64,000 bases of DNA from Rhodococcus sp. RD6.2. GTDB lineage: Bacteria; Actinomycetota; Actinomycetes; Mycobacteriales; Mycobacteriaceae. Position 1 is the first letter of the stretch. Each line of letters starts with the position of its first letter. This document shows, in pieces, positions 60,218 to 64,000 of the stretch. Where the stretch lies: positions 292,139 to 356,138 of the forward strand of contig NZ_CVQP01000009.1 of assembly GCF_001040705.1 (NCBI RefSeq), in the 5' to 3' direction. The position numbers and the translations under genes were made by a program. The notes below the pieces were generated by a model that ran no database searches, was not told the DNA's origin, and saw nothing but the letters and a program-made list of their open reading frames with translations.

Positions 60218-61672
60218 ATGGCGGGAACGTCTCGGATACTGGACAACTATTTCAAGATCACCGAGCGTGGATCGACCATGAACCGCGAGGTTCGCGGCGG
60301 CCTGGTCACGTTCGTCGCGATGTCCTACATCGTTGTCCTGAACCCGCTGATCCTCGGTAGCTTCTCGGCGGACGACGCGGCGGCCAAAACCGATGTCCTG
60401 GGTAACATCCTGCCCGTCACACAGGTGGCGGCCGTCACCGCGCTCGTCGCGGGACTGATGAGTATCGCGTTCGGCATCGTCGCGAACTATCCCTTCGGCA
60501 TCGCCGCCGGCCTCGGCATCAACACCCTCCTCGCCGTCACCATCGCGCCCCAGGTCACCTGGCCGGAGGCGATGGGCCTGGTGGTGATCGACGGCATCAT
60601 CATCGTCGTCCTCGCGATCACCGGATTCCGGACCGCGGTCTTCAACGCGATTCCCGACGCGCTGAAATCGGCGATCGCGGCGGGCATCGGCATGTTCATC
60701 GCGTTCATCGGTTTCGTCGACGCAGGTTTCGTGCGGCGCATCCCGGACGAGGCGGGGACCACCGTCCCGGTCGGTCTCGGCATCAACGGCTCGATCGCGT
60801 CGTGGCCGACCGTGGTGTTCGTGTTCGGTGTGCTGCTGATGGGCATCCTCGTCGCCCGCCGCGTCCGCGGCGGCCTGCTCATCGGCATCGTGGTGACCAC
60901 CGTCCTCGCCGCGATCCTCGAGGCGGTCTTCGACATCGGCCCGTCCGCGGGAGTCGACCCGAAGGGCTGGAACCTCACCGTCCCCGGCATGCCCGACGTG
61001 TTGCTGCAGACGCCGAACCTCTCACTGGTCGGCGACGTCAACCTGTTCGGCGCGTTCACCCGAATCGGTGTGCTGTCCGCGAGCCTGCTCGTGTTCACCC
61101 TGGTCCTGGCCAACTTCTTCGACGCGATGGGCACGATGACCGGGCTCGGCAAGGAAGCCGAGCTCACCGACAAGCACGGCACCCTGCCGAATGTCGGCAA
61201 GGCGCTGGTCGTCGAGGGCACCGGCGCGATCGTCGGCGGTGCGGCCTCGGCGTCGTCGAACACGGTCTTCGTCGAGTCGGCGTCGGGCATCGCCGAGGGC
61301 GCGCGGACGGGACTCGCGAACGTCGTCACCGGCGTGCTGTTCCTGGCCGCGATGTTCCTCACGCCGCTGTACGGGATCGTCCCGATCGAAGCGGCCGCGC
61401 CCGCGCTCGTGGTGGTCGGCGCGCTGATGATCGGTCAGGTCCGCGACATCGACTTCACGAAGTTCGACGTCGCCCTGCCCGCGTTCCTGACGATGGTCGT
61501 CATGCCGTTCACCTACTCGATCGCGAACGGCATCGGCGTCGGCTTCATCGCCTGGGTCGTGATCGGCGCCGCGAGCGGCAAGGCGAAGCAGATCCATCCG
61601 CTGCTGTGGATCGTCGCCGGACTGTTCGTCGCGTACTTCGCTGTCGGCCCGATAACTGACGCGCTCACCTGA
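60218..61672 (+). CDS. NCS2-family purine permease (AzgA-like)
   Basis: 484 aa from the ATG at 60218, preceded by GAGGACGGGA. The protein has about 14 helices. AzgA-type blocks include LDNYFKITERGSTMNREVRG, GGLVTFVAMSYIVVLNPLIL, NYPFGIAAGLGINTLLAVTI, IPDALKSAIAAGIGMFIAFI, FFDAMGTMTGLGKEAEL and GGAASASSNTVFVESASGIA. Relatives import adenine, guanine or hypoxanthine by proton symport. It is followed 50 bp later by a MarR regulator on the same strand, although co-regulation is not established. Confidence 0.93.
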   Translation: MAGTSRILDNYFKITERGSTMNREVRGGLVTFVAMSYIVVLNPLILGSFSADDAAAKTDVLGNILPVTQVAAVTALVAGLMSIAFGIVANYPFGIAAGLGINTLLAVTIAPQVTWPEAMGLVVIDGIIIVVLAITGFRTAVFNAIPDALKSAIAAGIGMFIAFIGFVDAGFVRRIPDEAGTTVPVGLGINGSIASWPTVVFVFGVLLMGILVARRVRGGLLIGIVVTTVLAAILEAVFDIGPSAGVDPKGWNLTVPGMPDVLLQTPNLSLVGDVNLFGAFTRIGVLSASLLVFTLVLANFFDAMGTMTGLGKEAELTDKHGTLPNVGKALVVEGTGAIVGGAASASSNTVFVESASGIAEGARTGLANVVTGVLFLAAMFLTPLYGIVPIEAAAPALVVVGALMIGQVRDIDFTKFDVALPAFLTMVVMPFTYSIANGIGVGFIAWVVIGAASGKAKQIHPLLWIVAGLFVAYFAVGPITDALT

Positions 61673-61722
61673 ACAGCGCGATAACCTGAACCAGTTGTCT
61701 ACCAGTGCCGTATCCTCCGTGA

Positions 61723-62154
61723 GTGACCTTGGATACCCGCTCACTCGCCAGTGATCTGTCCCTGGCTGTCGTGCGCCTGTCTCGACACCTTCGCGGGCGA
61801 CGAGCCGATTCTCCGGTGTCGTTGACGCAGCTGTCCGCGATCGCCAGCCTCGACGAGCACGGGCCGATGACGCCCGGCGGACTCGCGGCGAAGGAGCGAG
61901 TGCAGCCGCCGTCGATGACCAGGGTGATCGCCTCCCTCGCCGAGTTGGAGTTGGTGGCGCGCACCCCGCACCCCACCGACGGCAGGCAGATCATCGTTTC
62001 GCTCACCGACTCCGGTCGGGCACTGCTCGCCGACGAGACCAGCGCTCGTGAGAAGTGGATGACCAACCAGTTGGCGGGTCTCGACGAGGAGCAGTTGAAC
62101 GTGCTTCGCCGCTCGGTCGACATCATCAGCGGGATGGTCACGAACTCGGAGTAG
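61723..62154 (+). CDS. MarR-family transcriptional regulator
   Basis: 143 aa, GTG start. The winged helix-turn-helix is standard: LTQLSAIASLDEHGPMTPGG, LAAKERVQPPSMTRVIASLA, and the wing PHPTDGRQIIVSLTDSGRAL. It matches the Rv0880 position between the membrane genes and the SpoU methyltransferase. A TATCCT hexamer at 61711-61716 lies 6 bp upstream of the start, so the message may be leaderless. Ligand and targets are unknown. Confidence 0.9.
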   Translation: MTLDTRSLASDLSLAVVRLSRHLRGRRADSPVSLTQLSAIASLDEHGPMTPGGLAAKERVQPPSMTRVIASLAELELVARTPHPTDGRQIIVSLTDSGRALLADETSAREKWMTNQLAGLDEEQLNVLRRSVDIISGMVTNSE

Positions 62155-62261
62155 TCGGGGAACCGGGGTGTCACTGGGGGATACCGGGGGATGGCGAGTG
62201 CGGCGTTCGGCCTACTCGCAGGGGTGGAAATCAAGTCGGCTCGGTGCGGCAAGATGGTCGC

Positions 62262-63065
62262 GTGGCTGACGTTATCGACATCGACAATCCCGCGGATCCG
62301 CGGCTGGACGACTTTCGCGATCTGAATTCCTCGGATCGTCGACCCGACCTGCCGGACGGTAAGGGTCTTGTGATCGCCGAGGGCGTACTCGTGGCACAGC
62401 GACTGCTGGCGTCGCGTTTCCCGCCCATCAGTCTCCTCGGGGTGGACCGTCGGCTCGGCGAACTCGCAGACGACCTGCGCGACGTCGACGTCCCGTTCTA
62501 CCGGACGTCCGCAGACGTGATGGCCGAAGTGGTGGGGTTCCACCTCAATCGCGGCGTCCTCGCCGCGGCGCACCGTCCGCCGGCGCTGGACCTCGACGAC
62601 GTGCTCGCCGGGGCGCGCACCGTCGCGGTGCTCGAAGGCGTCAACGACCACGAGAACATCGGCTCGATGTTCCGCAACGCGGCGGGCCTCGGCGTCGACG
62701 CGGTGCTGTTCGGGGACCGCTGCGCGGACCCGCTGTACCGTCGGGCGGTTCGGGTGTCGATGGGGCATGTGCTGAGGGTGCCGTTCGCCCGCGTTCCGGA
62801 ATGGCCGCACGGTCTGCAGCGGCTGCGGGACAAGGGTTTCCAACTCATCTCCCTGACTCCGAACCCGGAGGAGAAGACGCTCGCCGAAGCGATGACCGGT
62901 GAACGGGTGGCACTGCTGCTCGGTGCCGAAGGTCCCGGCCTGTCCGAGTACACGATGCGCAAGACCGATGTCCGTGCCCGCATCCCGATGGCACCCGGGA
63001 CCGATTCGCTCAACGTCGCGACCGCCGCGGCGATGGCGTTCTACGAGCGCGTCCGCCTCGGATGA
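62262..63065 (+). CDS. SpoU/TrmH-family RNA methyltransferase
   Basis: 267 aa from the GTG at 62262. The N-terminal substrate-recognition part includes KGLVIAEGVLVAQRLLASRF. The SPOUT domain carries motif 1 (EGVNDHENIGSMFRNAAGLG), motif 2 (LLLGAEGPGLSEYTM) and motif 3 (IPMAPGTDSLNVATAAAMAF), the trefoil knot that binds S-adenosylmethionine. It should 2'-O-methylate rRNA or tRNA. It corresponds to Rv0881 and overlaps the next gene by 4 bp. Confidence 0.92.
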   Translation: MADVIDIDNPADPRLDDFRDLNSSDRRPDLPDGKGLVIAEGVLVAQRLLASRFPPISLLGVDRRLGELADDLRDVDVPFYRTSADVMAEVVGFHLNRGVLAAAHRPPALDLDDVLAGARTVAVLEGVNDHENIGSMFRNAAGLGVDAVLFGDRCADPLYRRAVRVSMGHVLRVPFARVPEWPHGLQRLRDKGFQLISLTPNPEEKTLAEAMTGERVALLLGAEGPGLSEYTMRKTDVRARIPMAPGTDSLNVATAAAMAFYERVRLG

Positions 63066-63310
63066 ATGGTCCCTCCGTGGTCGTGACCGGCTTCTCCGCG
63101 GTGTTCTTCACGGCCCTGGTGATCGCCTGTGGTGCCGCGATGATCGCCGTCCACCCGGTGCTCGCGGCCGTCGTGAACGTGATCGTCGCGGTCGGTGTCG
63201 CGCCATCGCTGTGGCAGTGGCGTGCGGTTCCGGTGTGGCGCTGGGTGGTGTACGGGGCGGTGGCGGGGACCATCGTCGGGTGGATTGCGCTGCTCGCCGG
63301 AGTGCGCTGA
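63062..63310 (+). CDS. DUF2537-type small membrane protein
   Basis: 82 aa, starting in the 4-bp ATGA overlap with the methyltransferase stop. It has three helices (SAVFFTALVIACGAAMIAVH, AAVVNVIVAVGVAPSLW, WRWVVYGAVAGTIVGWIALL). It matches the transmembrane protein at the Rv0882 position. Function unknown; gene order is conserved in Mycobacteriales. Confidence 0.82.
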   Translation: MNGPSVVVTGFSAVFFTALVIACGAAMIAVHPVLAAVVNVIVAVGVAPSLWQWRAVPVWRWVVYGAVAGTIVGWIALLAGVR

Positions 63311-63326
63311 GCGGTGATCCGGTGGG

Positions 63327-64000
63327 TCAGCCGGCCCTGCGGCGCCACCACCGCCTGCGTCGCCGAACCTCGATCGCGGCAGGCGGCGGTGCCGGAAGCT
63401 CGTCACCTGCCGCGTAGAGGGTGAAGCCGCACACCGTCAGATCGGGCGGCGACAGTTCGCCACCGGCGGCCGCGTAACCGAACCCGAGCCACTGCAGGTT
63501 CGCGGCGTCGGCGAACTCCCCAGGGTGAAACGGCAGCGACAGCGGGTCCGGGAACCTGTCGAAGGAGCGTCGCGGCGGGTGCTCGCCCGCCCAGTACGGT
63601 CGCTCCCACACCAGCGGCAGTCCGATGTTCTCGTGGATGAACGACGCTGTCGGGCTGAAGGACCGCCGCAACTCCCCGCGCTCCCAGTACGCGAACGATC
63701 CCCACGGCGCCGCGTCCTCGGCGCAGACGAGGTAGGTGCGCTCGGAAGCCAGTGGCCGCGTCCATGATCCGTCGAGTGTCGACGGCCGGTTCTGCGCGAG
63801 ATGGGGGGAGCAGACCACGGTGACACCCGGATAGGTGCCGACGAAGACCTCGCGGGCAGACGGAGCCGCGGACGTGGCGAGCGAGTCGGAACGCAGTGGT
63901 ACCGCGGTCATTTCGGGATACAACTGCCGGACCAGTGCCTGCGCGGCGTCGGGGTCCGGAGTCGCGTGGTCGCGGAGGACGGAAACGGGATCGAGGGCGT
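63327..64000 (-). CDS. DUF6928-like protein, N-terminus beyond the window
   Basis: The frame is open to the window edge, so the true start lies to the right. The visible ~224 residues include REVFVGTYPGVTVVCSPHLA, SERTYLVCAEDAAPWGSFAY, GELRRSFSPTASFIHENIGL and DAANLQWLGFGYAA, then an Arg/Trp-rich end. This resembles DUF6928 proteins of actinobacteria, soluble and of unknown role. It converges with the DUF2537 gene with a 16-bp gap. Confidence 0.7.
   Translation of the reverse strand, partial: ALDPVSVLRDHATPDPDAAQALVRQLYPEMTAVPLRSDSLATSAAPSAREVFVGTYPGVTVVCSPHLAQNRPSTLDGSWTRPLASERTYLVCAEDAAPWGSFAYWERGELRRSFSPTASFIHENIGLPLVWERPYWAGEHPPRRSFDRFPDPLSLPFHPGEFADAANLQWLGFGYAAAGGELSPPDLTVCGFTLYAAGDELPAPPPAAIEVRRRRRWWRRRAG

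Overview
The window is high-GC actinobacterial DNA, most likely from Rhodococcus or a close relative in the Mycobacteriales. The evidence is a DprE1-type arabinan enzyme, a resuscitation-promoting factor under a ydaO-type (c-di-AMP) riboswitch, and gene order in the right half matching, from memory, the M. tuberculosis stretch around Rv0858c-Rv0883c: dapC, XPB helicase, its Helicase_C_3 partner, Rv0863-like, rpf, cold-shock protein, DUF2771, MFS, MarR, SpoU methyltransferase, DUF2537. No rRNA, tRNA or CRISPR array was seen.

Positions 1-20700 look accessory. They hold a cut-off SDR gene, a DprE1 homologue with Ser at the benzothiazinone-target Cys, an IS5-type transposase remnant, an OsmC gene, a TetR-linked flavin monooxygenase/alcohol dehydrogenase pair, and a minus-strand group resembling orphan immunity genes (unknown protein, ankyrin protein, DUF4303-like, DUF4178-like). 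A WYL regulator diverges from a VOC gene, followed by a leucine-rich-repeat protein and an SDR/VOC pair. A BlaI repressor, an M56 membrane protease and a secreted M19-like dipeptidase then lie between a complete VOC gene and a truncated near-identical copy of it.

Positions 20700-30000 hold aroG behind an apparent attenuator (aromatic-rich leader peptide plus terminator), AlkB, a MerR/HEAT pair, an AraC regulator with dapC, and an AhpD-like protein that converges on an ECF41 sigma factor and has an ECF41-type promoter. From 29099 a Cys-rich leader peptide precedes a tightly overlapping import and oxidation operon: binding protein, 66-aa protein, ATPase, permease, DszA/NtaA-like monooxygenase and MFS exporter. 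This looks like organosulfur scavenging with cysteine-sensing attenuation.

Positions 35030-38871 carry a CitMHS transporter and a CitA/CitB two-component pair, with a shared palindromic motif before the transporter and kinase genes. Positions 39445-64000 are mostly conserved core: an LLM oxidoreductase and acetyltransferase, XPB and its partner, rpf, a polyprenol-dependent glycosyltransferase, YccF, a cold-shock protein, a Rv0876c-like MFS protein, a glutamine cyclotransferase lipoprotein, DUF3027 coupled to a large sacsin/HSP90-like ATPase, PAP2, YhgE/Pip, an NCS2 purine permease, MarR and SpoU. The last gene, DUF6928-like, runs off the right edge. Family names come from recognised motifs and remembered homologues; no database search was run.
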